From: Pelagimonas phthalicica
GTDB taxonomy: Bacteria > Pseudomonadota > Alphaproteobacteria > Rhodobacterales > Rhodobacteraceae
Direction of reading: 5' to 3'
Assembly (NCBI RefSeq): GCF_004364805.1
Contig: NZ_SOAP01000002.1
Coordinates: forward strand, 1,426,001 to 1,490,000
Length of the DNA: 64,000 nucleotides
Shown here: positions 34,907 to 44,191 of the stretch, one piece after another
Position numbering within the stretch: position 1 is the first letter of the stretch
Layout: each line of letters opens with the position of its first letter
Position numbers and translations under genes: made by a program
Notes under the pieces: generated by a model
Seen by the model: only the letters and a program-made list of their open reading frames with translations
Told to the model about the DNA's origin: nothing
The model's database searches: none

Positions 34907-36413
34907 CGCCTTGATTTTATGCCTTCTTGCCAGCACCACCATCACAAGCGCTGCCCTGGCCAACGACCCACAATTCACCCCCCGCCCCCTGCCCGACCAT
35001 GTCTATGCGGGCGGCTGGGAACATTTTGTGGGCGGCGGCTTGGCCAGCTTTGACTGCAATGGCGATGCCCTGCCCGAGCTTTATGCCGCAGGCGGCAGCA
35101 ACCCGGCGCAATTGCTGCACAACACCGGCGCGCTGAATTTTGCCGCTGACACGCCAGAGGCTCTGGCCCTGACCGGCGTGATCGGGGCCTATCCGCTGGA
35201 TATCGACAGCGACGGGCTGACCGACCTCGCCATTCTGCGCGTCGGGCCAGACATGCTGATGCGCGGCACGGGTGATTGCCAATTCACCCCCTTTGATCTG
35301 GGCTTTGAAAGCGGCGATCACTGGTCCACCGCCTTTTCCGCCACCTGGGAAACCGGGCAGACCCTGCCGACACTGGCCATTGGCACCTATGTCGATCGCT
35401 CTGATCCCAAAGGGCCGTTTGAGACCTGTGATGACACGCTGCTTTACCGCCCCACTGGGGATGGATATGGCACGCCACAGCGCCTAAGCCCCGGATATTG
35501 CGCACTTTCCATGTTGTTCAGCGATTGGTCCCGCACGGGCCGCGCCGATCTGCGTGTCTCCAATGACCGGCATTACTATGTCAAAACCGGGCAGGAGCAG
35601 ATGTGGGCCATGGAGCCCACGCCCCGGCTTTACGAGGCCGAAGAAGGCTGGCACCCGTTCAGCATCTGGGGCATGGGCATTGCCTCGCGTGATCTCACCG
35701 GGGATGGGTTTGCCGATGTCTATTTGACCTCGATGGGCGATCAAAAATTCCAGACCTTTGAGGGCGACGCGAACTCACCCGCTTACAGGGATGCCACCTA
35801 TGAACGCGGCACCACCGCACACCGCCCCCATATCGGCGAAGATGGCCGCCCCTCCACCGGATGGCACGCTGCATTTGGCGATGTGGACAACGATGGTCGC
35901 GACGATATTTTTGTGGCCAAGGGCAATGTCGAACAGATGCCCGATGCCGCCATGCAGGACCCGAATACCCTTTTGATTCAAGGGGATGACGGCCGTTTTA
36001 CCGAGATGTCCGGCCCGGCAGGCGTCGCCTCGATGGCGAAAAGCCGCGGCGCGGTTCTGGCCGATCTCGACTTTGACGGAGACCTCGACCTCGCCGTGGT
36101 CAACCGCCGCACGCCAATGGAGCTTTACGAGAATGTCAGCGCCGGAGGCAATTGGTTGCTGGTAAATGTGGCTCAGACAGGCGTGAATCCAAACGCCATC
36201 GGTACCCATATCGAGCTGTGTGATCTAGCAGGCGATCACTGCCACACCCGCGAGATCACCATTGGCGGCGGTCATGCGGGCGGCGCGCTCGGGGCGCAGC
36301 ATTTTGGTCTGGGAGATTGGGACAAGGCCAAGCTGCGGGTGATCTGGCCGGATCAAACCGTGTCTGAGTGGTTAGAGGTGGCGGTCAATCAAACCATCGC
36401 CATAGAGCGCTAA
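34899..36413 (+). CDS. CRTAC1-like exported beta-propeller protein (FG-GAP/VCBS with ASPIC/UnbV)
   Basis: A 504-residue secreted protein with a signal peptide ending near TSAALA. FG-GAP/VCBS repeats with calcium-type loops follow (FDCNGDALPELYAAGG, DIDSDGLTDLAILR, DVDNDGRDDIFVAK, DLDFDGDLDLAVVN). The last ~90 residues form an ASPIC/UnbV domain (GTHIELCDLAGDHC, RVIWPDQTVSEWLEV). ATG 34899 overlaps the xylR stop, so it is translated with xylR. The di-haem peroxidase gene is convergent on the other strand. The function is unknown; extracellular or periplasmic binding is likely. Confidence 0.85.
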   Translation: MRNALILCLLASTTITSAALANDPQFTPRPLPDHVYAGGWEHFVGGGLASFDCNGDALPELYAAGGSNPAQLLHNTGALNFAADTPEALALTGVIGAYPLDIDSDGLTDLAILRVGPDMLMRGTGDCQFTPFDLGFESGDHWSTAFSATWETGQTLPTLAIGTYVDRSDPKGPFETCDDTLLYRPTGDGYGTPQRLSPGYCALSMLFSDWSRTGRADLRVSNDRHYYVKTGQEQMWAMEPTPRLYEAEEGWHPFSIWGMGIASRDLTGDGFADVYLTSMGDQKFQTFEGDANSPAYRDATYERGTTAHRPHIGEDGRPSTGWHAAFGDVDNDGRDDIFVAKGNVEQMPDAAMQDPNTLLIQGDDGRFTEMSGPAGVASMAKSRGAVLADLDFDGDLDLAVVNRRTPMELYENVSAGGNWLLVNVAQTGVNPNAIGTHIELCDLAGDHCHTREITIGGGHAGGALGAQHFGLGDWDKAKLRVIWPDQTVSEWLEVAVNQTIAIER

Positions 36414-36437
36414 GCACTCAGTTTTGACCCAATTCCG

Positions 36438-36590
36438 GATTGCCCCGCAATCCGGTTCGCACCCGACCCGCCCCCCTGGGCGGGTGCGAAACTTCAACGT
36501 CTTAACTGCCGACTACGTTGAGTTTGTTTTCAGCTAACACCAGATTGAAAGCCGCCCACGGGCCGGGCGCGAACCTCTGTTGTTTCTCAC
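36438..36590. repeat. Intergenic repeat family B, copy 1
   Basis: Starts with a small GATTGC/GCAATC hairpin, then a 10-bp stem TTCGCACCCG/CGGGTGCGAA, then GTCTTAAC, and ends near GGCCGGGCGCGAACCT. The same order is found at 62458-62618. It follows the CRTAC1-like gene and may act as its terminator. Confidence 0.65.
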
Positions 36591-37882
36591 CGATCCACCG
36601 GCAACCCGCTCGGCACGCTGTCAGGCACCCCCAACCGACCAACCTTCCAGCTCTCATCCGTCAACGCCTCAAGAAAGCTCAGCACATCCGCGATCTGGGC
36701 CGCGTCCAATGACACCGCGGCCAAGCCATTCGCCGCCCCGATCCGACCCGTCTCATCAGGGTCATCGCTGGCCTTCCAGTCTTGCGCGCCCTCAAGCCCC
36801 AGCAAAACCAGCTGCGTGCGATCATAACCCTCTAACCCCGCCACCGGATCAAGGTGATGACGGATCACCGCCTCAAGCGTCGCATAGGCCCCATCATGCC
36901 CATAAGGTGCTGTTTCATAGACATTTCTCAGCGACGGCGTGCGGAAGGCATAGGCGTCCTCCGCCCGCCCTGTCACCCGCATCCGCCCAACATCGCGGGC
37001 GTGGTTTTCAAACCGCGCCGCCTTGCCCGGTCCGACCTGCGGCATGGCGATGGCGTGGAAATCGTGATCGGTCTGGAACCAGCCCGAATGACACTCCGAA
37101 CAGCCCGCCGCGCCATAAAACAACTGCCGCCCGCGCTCTGCCGCCGGGTCCAGCGGCGTGCCCTCTCGCAAAAAGCGGTCAAACGGGCTGTCATCCGCGC
37201 GCCACTCCACCTCGATAAAATCGGCAATCACATTGGCGATCAGGGGAAAAGAGATCGGCTCGCCCGGTGCCACAGCCTGAAACTGCGCGCGATACTCCGG
37301 GATATCCGTCACCCGCGCCGCAATCCGATCCCAGGCCCCGCCCTCGCTCGACAAAAAGCCCAGCCGCACCGCCTGCGCCACCTCGTTCTCGCTGTAATGC
37401 CCAGCCATTTCGTCACCCGACAGAACCGGGAACATCGCCTGCGCCGACAGGACCGAGTCAAAACCCGACAACATTTCGCTGCCCAAAGGCGTGCGCATGC
37501 CATCCGGGTGATCCGGGTCGGCCTCAAGCCGGCCATCATGGAACATCACGGTGAATTCGCTGGCCCCGAGGTTGAACAATGCGGGGGCGTTTCTGGGAAT
37601 ACGTTGCTCGGGCACATTCTCGCTGCCCACATGGCGATCCGGCCCCAGCCCCATCGCGCCTTCCCCGAGGCCCAGCGACACCCCATCCGCCGTGCCAAAG
37701 CGCGGATGATGGCAGGTGCCGCAGCTGATATTGCGATTGCCCGACAGGATCGGGTCATAAAACAGCTGCCAGCCCAGTTTCACCCGCGCCGGGTCAGGCG
37801 TGTCAAAGACTGGCGCGACCATCTCGGCACTGGCCGCTACCGGCAATGCCATCAGCCAGAGCCATGTCGCGCGCCCCGTCAC
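36587..37882 (-). CDS. Di-haem cytochrome c peroxidase / MauG-family protein
   Basis: A 431-residue periplasmic protein with a signal peptide (WLWLMALPVAASA). Two haem c sites are visible, CGTCHH near residue 56 and CSECH near residue 245. Further CCP/MauG marks are RNAPALFNLG, SPFDRFLREG and RTPSLRNVYETAPYGHDG. Family members reduce hydrogen peroxide or modify protein tryptophans; I cannot tell which applies. The start overlaps the xylB stop by 4 bp (ATGA), so it is translated with xylulokinase. A periplasmic oxidase tied to xylose use would be unusual. Confidence 0.88.
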   Translation of the reverse strand: MTGRATWLWLMALPVAASAEMVAPVFDTPDPARVKLGWQLFYDPILSGNRNISCGTCHHPRFGTADGVSLGLGEGAMGLGPDRHVGSENVPEQRIPRNAPALFNLGASEFTVMFHDGRLEADPDHPDGMRTPLGSEMLSGFDSVLSAQAMFPVLSGDEMAGHYSENEVAQAVRLGFLSSEGGAWDRIAARVTDIPEYRAQFQAVAPGEPISFPLIANVIADFIEVEWRADDSPFDRFLREGTPLDPAAERGRQLFYGAAGCSECHSGWFQTDHDFHAIAMPQVGPGKAARFENHARDVGRMRVTGRAEDAYAFRTPSLRNVYETAPYGHDGAYATLEAVIRHHLDPVAGLEGYDRTQLVLLGLEGAQDWKASDDPDETGRIGAANGLAAVSLDAAQIADVLSFLEALTDESWKVGRLGVPDSVPSGLPVDR

Positions 37883-39324
37883 GCCAAGGCCCCCTTGATC
37901 GCCGGATAGAGCCGCCGATACCGCTGATAAGCCGCCTCATAGGCCTCGCGCAGCTCAGCCTTGGGAGCTACAACCTCGCCGATTTCCGGCTGCGTCATCA
38001 CCGCTTCGATCTCGGCCCCTGTCGCCACCATGGCCAGCCGCGCCGCACCCAAAGCCGCGCCAAACTCCCCATCCTTGGGCAGCGCCAAGGGCAGGCCCAG
38101 CACCGTTGCCAGCATCTCAACCCAGACGCGCGATTTCGTGCCGCCGCCAATGGCCAGAACCTGTTCTAACTCCGTCCCCGTCGCGCGCAAGGCCTCCAGA
38201 CAATCGCGCAGGGCAAAGCACACGCCTTCCATCACCGCCTGCACCAAGGCCGCATCCCCGCCGCCCACATCAAGCCCGACAAAAGCCCCGCGCATCTCGC
38301 TGTCATTATGCGGCGTGCGTTCGCCCGAAAGATAGGGCAGGAACAGCGCCTGCCCCGGCCCGTCCACAGCAGTGACTAAGGCCGACAGCTCCGCCGGGCT
38401 CGCCTTTAGCCGCTTGGACAACCAATTCAACGCATCCGTCGCCGCCAGGATCACCCCCATCTGATACCAGCGCCCCGGCACCGCGTGGCAAAACGTGTGC
38501 ACCGCCGTGGCCGGATCTGGGGCAAAACTGTCCTTGGCCGCCAAAAGCACACCCGAGGTGCCGAGCGAGACAAATCCCTGCCCCTCTTTGAAACAGCCCA
38601 CACCGCAAGCCGCGACCGCATTGTCGCCACCGCCCCCGGCGATCACGACCTCACCCACGCCCCAGGCCTCTTGCAGCGCGCCGCGCAAAATGCCTGAGCT
38701 TTCCGAGCCTTCCACCAGATCCGCCATCTGGTCGCGACGCATATGCCCGTGCTCCAGCAGCGTCTCCGACCAATCGCGCGCGCCCACATCCAGCCAGCTG
38801 CTGCCCGCCATATCCGACATGTCGCCCACATGGGCCCCGGTCAGCCAGAGCCGCAGGTAATCCTTGGGCAGCAGGACTTTTTTCACTTGCTGGAAAATAT
38901 CGGGTTCATGGGCTTCGACCCAAAGCAGTTTCGGCGCGGTAAAGCCTGGAAAGACGATGTTACCCGACAGTTCGCGCACCCCCGGAGTCGCGTCCAAGAT
39001 CGCCGCCTCATCGGCACAGCGCGTGTCATTCCATAGGATGCAAGGGCGCAGGATCTCATCCGCCTCCCCCAGCAGCACCGCACCATGCATATGGCCGCTG
39101 ATGCCAATGCCGCTGAGCTGCGCAAAGGCCGCGCCATGCTGGGATTTCAACTGAGAAATCGCCGTTTCACAGGCGCTTACCCAATCTTTGGGGTCCTGTT
39201 CGCTCCAACCGGGATGGGGGTGAGAGACATCATAATGCGCCTCGGCACTGCCCAGAGGCGCGCCAGTGCCATCCACCAAAAGCGCACGCAACCCAGAGGT
39301 GCCCAGATCGAGCCCAAGATACAT
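37879..39324 (-). CDS. xylB: Xylulokinase
   Basis: FGGY-family kinase of 481 residues that phosphorylates D-xylulose to xylulose 5-phosphate. It begins LGLDLGTSGLRALLVDGTG, then LSGIGISGHMHGAVLL and LRPCILWNDTRCADEA; the second domain has FVSLGTSGVLLAA, the substrate loop LPYLSGERTPHND and LAIGGGTKSRVW. It is separate from the xylFHGA operon and transcribed with the di-haem peroxidase gene. A XylR-like operator candidate lies 50 bp upstream. Confidence 0.95.
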   Translation of the reverse strand: MYLGLDLGTSGLRALLVDGTGAPLGSAEAHYDVSHPHPGWSEQDPKDWVSACETAISQLKSQHGAAFAQLSGIGISGHMHGAVLLGEADEILRPCILWNDTRCADEAAILDATPGVRELSGNIVFPGFTAPKLLWVEAHEPDIFQQVKKVLLPKDYLRLWLTGAHVGDMSDMAGSSWLDVGARDWSETLLEHGHMRRDQMADLVEGSESSGILRGALQEAWGVGEVVIAGGGGDNAVAACGVGCFKEGQGFVSLGTSGVLLAAKDSFAPDPATAVHTFCHAVPGRWYQMGVILAATDALNWLSKRLKASPAELSALVTAVDGPGQALFLPYLSGERTPHNDSEMRGAFVGLDVGGGDAALVQAVMEGVCFALRDCLEALRATGTELEQVLAIGGGTKSRVWVEMLATVLGLPLALPKDGEFGAALGAARLAMVATGAEIEAVMTQPEIGEVVAPKAELREAYEAAYQRYRRLYPAIKGALA

Positions 39325-39370
39325 GATGTCCTCCCAAACATATGTCTGCCGACTCGCGGTCGGGCATTTA

Positions 39371-39385
39371 TTTTAGTGATGGAAA
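39371..39385. promoter_or_regulatory. Candidate XylR operator upstream of xylB
   Basis: TTTTAGTGATGGAAA resembles TTTTAGTCAGTAAAA of the xylF/xylR region: the first seven bases and the A-rich end agree. This is an inference from two sites only. Confidence 0.35.
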
Positions 39386-39427
39386 TTAATCAGTCAGGGA
39401 GGAAGAAGTCAAAGGGTTTTGCGGATG

Positions 39428-39610
39428 TCACTTGCGGACACGCGTCGTGCCCAACCCGCCAGCACTGGCAAAGCCATCAATCTGCGCCGTCAGCGACGCG
39501 CCCTTGCCATCCGCTCCGCGCAACCCGTCAATCTGAGCGGTCAAAGCCTGCGCTCCGCTGGTGAAAACGGTCAGTGAGATCACGGTGAGGGTCAAGGTCA
39601 TGCGGGTCAT
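39428..39610 (-). CDS. Small exported peptide with an internal repeat
   Basis: A 60-residue protein. ATG 39610 follows GGAGCC; the longer frame to 39661 has weaker support. A signal peptide (MTLTLTVISLTVFTSGAQA) precedes a short mature part that repeats LTAQIDG twice, each followed by a Gly-rich stretch (LRGADGKGAS and FASAGGLG). I do not recognise it. It stands alone, between xylB and the repeat-A element, and could be a small periplasmic or secreted factor. Confidence 0.5.
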   Translation of the reverse strand: MTRMTLTLTVISLTVFTSGAQALTAQIDGLRGADGKGASLTAQIDGFASAGGLGTTRVRK

Positions 39611-39734
39611 AGCGGGCTCCATATCTGTGCCTTTAATGTAGCGCGGCAAGGGTCCCGGCATCAGTCAGGAAAACCGGATCAGGGAATACCTGACCACTGA
39701 TCAACGCGGTCATGGCAATCTTCAACAGAGGGCA

Positions 39735-39801
39735 GCGCCGACCCGGGGTGGCGCAATTGCGCCGCCCATGGGGCGGGTCGGCGCAGCCCGGCAAGCCGGG
39801 C
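39735..39801. repeat. Intergenic repeat family A, copy 1
   Basis: Outer arms GCGCCGACCCG/CGGGTCGGCGC enclose the perfect palindrome GGCGCAATTGCGCC, followed by a second hairpin GCCCGGC-AA-GCCGGGC. The same architecture occurs at 58415-58491. Both are immediately downstream of minus-strand genes. Confidence 0.7.
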
Positions 39802-39810
39802 GGGACAGTA

Positions 39811-41274
39811 TTAGGGGCCTACACCAAATAGCCGCAGGCCGATCTGTAAAATCTTGTATAGCATTCCACCTAATCCCCACACTGTGTTTGCCATCGTTGC
39901 AGAGCGATGCGCCTTACCATCATGCATCTTGTCGATTTTGTCCTCCATCGACATAATTTTAGCTGCCCGCGAGAACACCCGCATCGACGCATCCACCCCC
40001 GGCAAAGCCGGCGAGCCCGTTGGCAATGGCCCGACCGAGGTGTTCAGCAGTTGGGGAATATCCTCAGCGAAATCCTCTTCCAACTGCCCTTCTGACAAGG
40101 CCCGCAGTACCGGCTCCGCCTGCTCCAGAATCTCGCGTTCCTCTGGCAACAACTCCTTGACCTTGAGCTTGGCCAATTGCTCGCGGTTCTGCGCCACCTC
40201 TGGGTGGCTGGCTCTGATACCACGCACGCCCTCCTCGACTGCTTCCAACAGCATGATGTTGTCTTCGCTATCGGGGATCTCAAAGCTCTCATGCATTTGC
40301 CGCCGCAAACTGACAGCGGCCGAGGTAAACTCCATCTCAACCCGTTGCGGATCATTGGCATAGCGCTGACAACAGCGCTGCAATTTGCGCACCACTGAAG
40401 TGCGTTCATTCAAGCCATTATGCCCCTGAACCGCATCTTCCAAAGCATCCTCAACCCGCGAAATCAGATTGTAGGTCAGAGGCGGATTTTCCACAGGGAT
40501 CGGTGTGACAAAGAACTTCTGCGTCTCGGGATTAAGCTCAATAACCTCCGCCTGCGGCACCTGCTCCGCCAACCACTCCGCTTCGATCCGAGCGATTTCT
40601 TTGGCGACGGCTTCGGGACCGGACTGCCAAACTTCATCTGGGATCTCAGCAACTCGCCTTTGAAGTTCGACGCTAATCGGTTCGCCAATGAGAAAACTGT
40701 CGTACCATTTTCTCCAAAATCCCCAACTTTCAGTTGGAACTCCCCAACTGTCCACGTACGAGAGTATGGGTTCGGGTGGGTCTATCTCCATCCAAAGTGG
40801 CGTTGAAAAAATGGTTTCGGCAGGAACCACAAGATCATTCGACCATTGCCCAGAAACTGGCAAGTCTGTTAGTGCTAAGATAGCACGTGCTGCCAAGACA
40901 TTAGCATTGATCCTGGTTGTTTCGACAGAGGAGCGCCAACTACCGCTTATCGAACTCTCAGCCGCAGCCAACAGATCATTTGTTGGTGAAACCGGCTCGT
41001 TATCGGGATCAGATTGAATTTTGAACCTTATGTGTTTCAACCTTTTCTCTGCTTCAATCATTTGCAACTTGATCGGCTTCGTACTTACGCAGACATAGCA
41101 GAAATTAACAGTTAGCGAACGACAGATCTCTAGCAGTCTTCTGTCGCAAAATTTCAGATCTTCGCCTAGGTTATTCGAAATACAGTGTTCTCTTGCTGCA
41201 AGGATGACCGGAACAGCTCGTAATACAGACCGGAGTGAACAGGCAGCGTGCAGGTTTTCAATGTTCAACTTCAT
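39811..41274 (-). CDS. Large hypothetical protein of unknown family
   Basis: A 487-residue protein from ATG 41274 (MKLNIENLHAACSLRSVLRA); the frame continues upstream to 41355, only 11 bp from lepA, without better support. The N-terminal ~170 residues are cysteine-containing and coded by AT-richer DNA. The C-terminal part is charged and helical (EEREILEQAEPVLRALSEGQ), ending in a hydrophobic segment (GLGGMLYKILQIGLRLFGVG) that could be a membrane anchor or amphipathic helix. I recognise no domain. The change in base composition suggests a mosaic or transferred gene. Confidence 0.65.
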   Translation of the reverse strand: MKLNIENLHAACSLRSVLRAVPVILAAREHCISNNLGEDLKFCDRRLLEICRSLTVNFCYVCVSTKPIKLQMIEAEKRLKHIRFKIQSDPDNEPVSPTNDLLAAAESSISGSWRSSVETTRINANVLAARAILALTDLPVSGQWSNDLVVPAETIFSTPLWMEIDPPEPILSYVDSWGVPTESWGFWRKWYDSFLIGEPISVELQRRVAEIPDEVWQSGPEAVAKEIARIEAEWLAEQVPQAEVIELNPETQKFFVTPIPVENPPLTYNLISRVEDALEDAVQGHNGLNERTSVVRKLQRCCQRYANDPQRVEMEFTSAAVSLRRQMHESFEIPDSEDNIMLLEAVEEGVRGIRASHPEVAQNREQLAKLKVKELLPEEREILEQAEPVLRALSEGQLEEDFAEDIPQLLNTSVGPLPTGSPALPGVDASMRVFSRAAKIMSMEDKIDKMHDGKAHRSATMANTVWGLGGMLYKILQIGLRLFGVGP

Positions 41275-41366
41275 TTTGTGTAAAAGCTCGAATTTATAAA
41301 ATTTCCAACTAGTGCTTAGCTGTGAGGTGTTGACCACCCGCAGATTCCACCGCATATCCCGTCACC

Positions 41367-43169
41367 ATGACCCCTCTTGATCGCATCCGCAACTTCTCCA
41401 TCGTCGCCCATATCGACCACGGGAAATCCACCCTGGCTGACCGGCTTATCCAATCCACCAACACGGTGGCCGAACGGGATATGCAGGAACAGCTGCTGGA
41501 CTCCATGGATATCGAGCGCGAGCGTGGCATCACCATCAAGGCCAACACCGTGCGCATCGATTACACGGCGAATGATGGGCTTGATTATGTGTTGAACCTG
41601 ATCGACACCCCCGGCCATGTGGATTTCGCCTATGAGGTCAGCCGCTCCATGCGCGCGGTCGAAGGGTCATTGCTGGTGGTCGACGCCTCGCAAGGGGTTG
41701 AGGCGCAGACCCTGGCCAATGTGTATACGGCGATTGAGGCCGATCACGAGATCGTGCCGGTGCTGAACAAGGTCGACCTTCCGGCAGCCGAGCCCGAGCG
41801 TGTGGCCGAGCAGATCGAGGATGTGATCGGCATCGATTCCACTGACGCTTGCCTGATCTCGGCCAAAACCGGGATCGGCATTCCGGATGTGCTTGAGGCC
41901 ATCGTCACCCGCCTGCCTTCGCCGGAAAGCGGCGACCCGGATGCGCCGCTTAAGGCGATGCTGGTGGATAGCTGGTATGACCCCTATCTCGGCGTGGTCG
42001 TGCTGGTGCGCATCATGGAGGGCACGCTGAAAAAGGGCGACCAGATCCGCATGATGCAGACCGGTGCCAAATACGGCGTCGACCGCATCGGCGTCTTCCG
42101 TCCCAAGATGGAAAACATGCCCTCGCTTGGCCCCGGTGAGATCGGCTTTATCACCGCCTCGATCAAACAGGTGCGCGACACCAAGGTCGGCGACACCATC
42201 ACCCATGAGAAACGCCAGACGCCCGAGCCGCTGCCGGGCTTCAAACCCTCGCAGCCCGTCGTCTTCTGTGGTCTCTTCCCCGTCGACAGTTCCGAATTCG
42301 AAGACCTGCGTGACGCGATCGAGAAACTCGCCCTGAACGACGCCTCTTTCTCGTCCGAAATGGAGACCTCTGCCGCGCTGGGTTTCGGCTTCCGCTGCGG
42401 CTTCCTCGGGCTCTTGCATCTCGAAGTCATCCGCGACCGCATCGAGCGTGAATATAATATCGAGCTGATCACCACCGCCCCATCGGTGATCTATCACATC
42501 TACCAAAAAGACGGCACGATGCACGAGCTGCACAACCCTGCCGACATGCCCGACCCCTCGACCATCGACCATCTCGAAGAGCCGCGCATCAAGGCCACCA
42601 TCATGGTGCCCGACGAATATTTGGGTGACGTGCTGAAACTCTGCCAGGACCGCCGCGGCATCCAGCTGGATCTGACCTATGCCGGCTCGCGCGCCATGAC
42701 GGTCTATGACCTGCCGCTCAACGAGGTGGTGTTTGACTTTTATGACCGGCTGAAATCGGTGACCAAGGGCTATGCCTCCTTCGATTACCAGATGGAAGGC
42801 TACCGCGAAGACAACCTGGTCAAGATGTCGATCCTGGTGAATGACGAGCCTGTCGATGCGCTCTCGACCATGGTGCATCGCGACCGCGCCGAAATGCGGG
42901 GCCGCGCCATGTGCGAAAAGCTCAAAGACCTGATCCCGCGCCACATGTTCAAAATCCCGATCCAGGCGGCGATTGGCGGCAAGGTCATCGCGCGCGAGAC
43001 CTTGAGCGCGATGCGCAAAGACGTGACGGCCAAATGTTACGGCGGCGACGCGACCCGGAAAAAGAAACTGCTGGAAAAGCAGAAGGCCGGTAAAAAGAAA
43101 ATGCGCCAGTTTGGTAAGGTGGATATCCCACAAGAGGCGTTTATTTCCGCGCTCAAAATGGACGACTAA
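41367..43169 (+). CDS. lepA: Elongation factor 4 (LepA), ribosome-associated GTPase
   Basis: A 600-residue translational GTPase that back-translocates or remodels stalled ribosomes. G1 is HIDHGKSTL, switch regions include [10 protein letters not shown]3 is DTPGHVDF and G4 is LNKVDLP. The C-terminal LepA-specific domain ends in [20 protein letters not shown]. The length equals the family norm. It is divergent from the large hypothetical gene, and the region downstream carries an AT-rich accessory segment. Confidence 0.98.
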   Translation: MTPLDRIRNFSIVAHIDHGKSTLADRLIQSTNTVAERDMQEQLLDSMDIERERGITIKANTVRIDYTANDGLDYVLNLIDTPGHVDFAYEVSRSMRAVEGSLLVVDASQGVEAQTLANVYTAIEADHEIVPVLNKVDLPAAEPERVAEQIEDVIGIDSTDACLISAKTGIGIPDVLEAIVTRLPSPESGDPDAPLKAMLVDSWYDPYLGVVVLVRIMEGTLKKGDQIRMMQTGAKYGVDRIGVFRPKMENMPSLGPGEIGFITASIKQVRDTKVGDTITHEKRQTPEPLPGFKPSQPVVFCGLFPVDSSEFEDLRDAIEKLALNDASFSSEMETSAALGFGFRCGFLGLLHLEVIRDRIEREYNIELITTAPSVIYHIYQKDGTMHELHNPADMPDPSTIDHLEEPRIKATIMVPDEYLGDVLKLCQDRRGIQLDLTYAGSRAMTVYDLPLNEVVFDFYDRLKSVTKGYASFDYQMEGYREDNLVKMSILVNDEPVDALSTMVHRDRAEMRGRAMCEKLKDLIPRHMFKIPIQAAIGGKVIARETLSAMRKDVTAKCYGGDATRKKKLLEKQKAGKKKMRQFGKVDIPQEAFISALKMDD

Positions 43170-43522
43170 GGACCAAGCCCTTAGACGGCCCTTTTCGAGC
43201 GCGCATGGGCGAAAGCGAGTTTTGGCACAAAACTCTGCGTAGCCCACCCGGTGAGGCTCTTGAGCTTATGACCTCCAGTCTCGCCTCGTCCCCTCGGCGA
43301 AAAACACGGTGCGGCATCAAGGCCTTTAGGCCACCGCGCCGGCGTCATGCCAAAGGCATGCATTCGCTACGTCGCGCCCCCGCGCGGCGGCACCTTCTCT
43401 ACTCTTGGCATGAATCGCACGCAACTGACCGATTCAGCGTGAGTTCACTTTGACGCCCTCACTCCAAATACCGAAAAATGCGCAACTGCTTCAAACGAGT
43501 TGATTTAAACTCTCAAGTTCTA
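43170..43522. other. Gene-free stretch downstream of lepA
   Basis: About 350 bp without a convincing gene. It holds the hairpin GAGTTTT-GGCAC-AAAACTC at 43217-43235 (a possible lepA terminator lacking a T-run) and a run of GC-rich small palindromes up to ~43390, then an abrupt shift to AT-rich DNA. It looks like a junction with the transferred segment that follows. Confidence 0.4.
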
Positions 43523-44122
43523 TCAATGGCCATTACTTATCGTGCATAGAAATGAACTGATATCTTCCCAACTTTCATCGAGAACCAGAAGAGTTTGACT
43601 CAGAGGCATTACTGCGGCCTCTGCCACATCAGAAGGAGTAAGCAACCCCTTAGAAATTTTATCTCTTGCAATTTCTCGCGCGGCTTTAGGCAACAGCAAG
43701 TCTAGCCCCTGGTATTGCGCAAGTTTGTCAATCGTGGCCATTAGGTCTGCAGATGAAGTATCTGGAGACTCGAACGGACCGAGAACTTTTTTGGCCAGTT
43801 TATCAATAAGTTCGGGGGTATGTGTTCGAGCAATGGCCTTATCACAAATGTGAATTAGCTCTTTAGCGCATATTACCCTTTGCATCTCAATGGGCTCGCC
43901 ATCAGGATACACTATTAGCGTAGTCCAAGTGGATTCAGCATACATCCCAGAACTCTCATACCACTGGTAAAAGGCTCCCTTAAGAACACCGGTATCCAAA
44001 TCCTCGCCCGAAAAAATAATTTTGTCTTGGACACCCAGTTCAATAATCGCATCACGTATTTCGTCTATTTCAATTGGAAGCATTACACAATCTTGGAATT
44101 TTTCAATCAATGCACGCAACAT
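43523..44122 (-). CDS. Degenerate ImmA/IrrE-like protein
   Basis: A 199-residue protein in an AT-rich island. The segment EMQRVICAKELIHICDKAI has the layout of the ImmA/IrrE zinc-peptidase helix RxxxAHELxHxxL, but the first zinc histidine is lysine. Further on, LAQYQGLDLLLPKAAR resembles the following ImmA segment (ExxANxFAxxLLMP) with the zinc-binding glutamate replaced. I infer a pseudo-peptidase rather than an active one. The N-terminal ~60 residues are unassigned. A small gene lies 69 bp upstream on the same strand, and could be a partner. Confidence 0.5.
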   Translation of the reverse strand: MLRALIEKFQDCVMLPIEIDEIRDAIIELGVQDKIIFSGEDLDTGVLKGAFYQWYESSGMYAESTWTTLIVYPDGEPIEMQRVICAKELIHICDKAIARTHTPELIDKLAKKVLGPFESPDTSSADLMATIDKLAQYQGLDLLLPKAAREIARDKISKGLLTPSDVAEAAVMPLSQTLLVLDESWEDISSFLCTISNGH

Positions 44123-44191
44123 TTATGCTTCCTATACAAAATAAGCCCGGTCAGTACCCGGGCTTATCAAACTAATTTCGCTTTTTCCAGA

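Noticed and set aside
43217-43235. Strong rho-independent terminator of lepA
   Set aside because: The stem is perfect, but no T-run follows, so I list it only as a possible terminator within the gap entry.
41667-43247. 526-codon minus-strand frame across lepA
   Set aside because: It is the antisense shadow of lepA; the sense frame is a full-length, unmistakable LepA.
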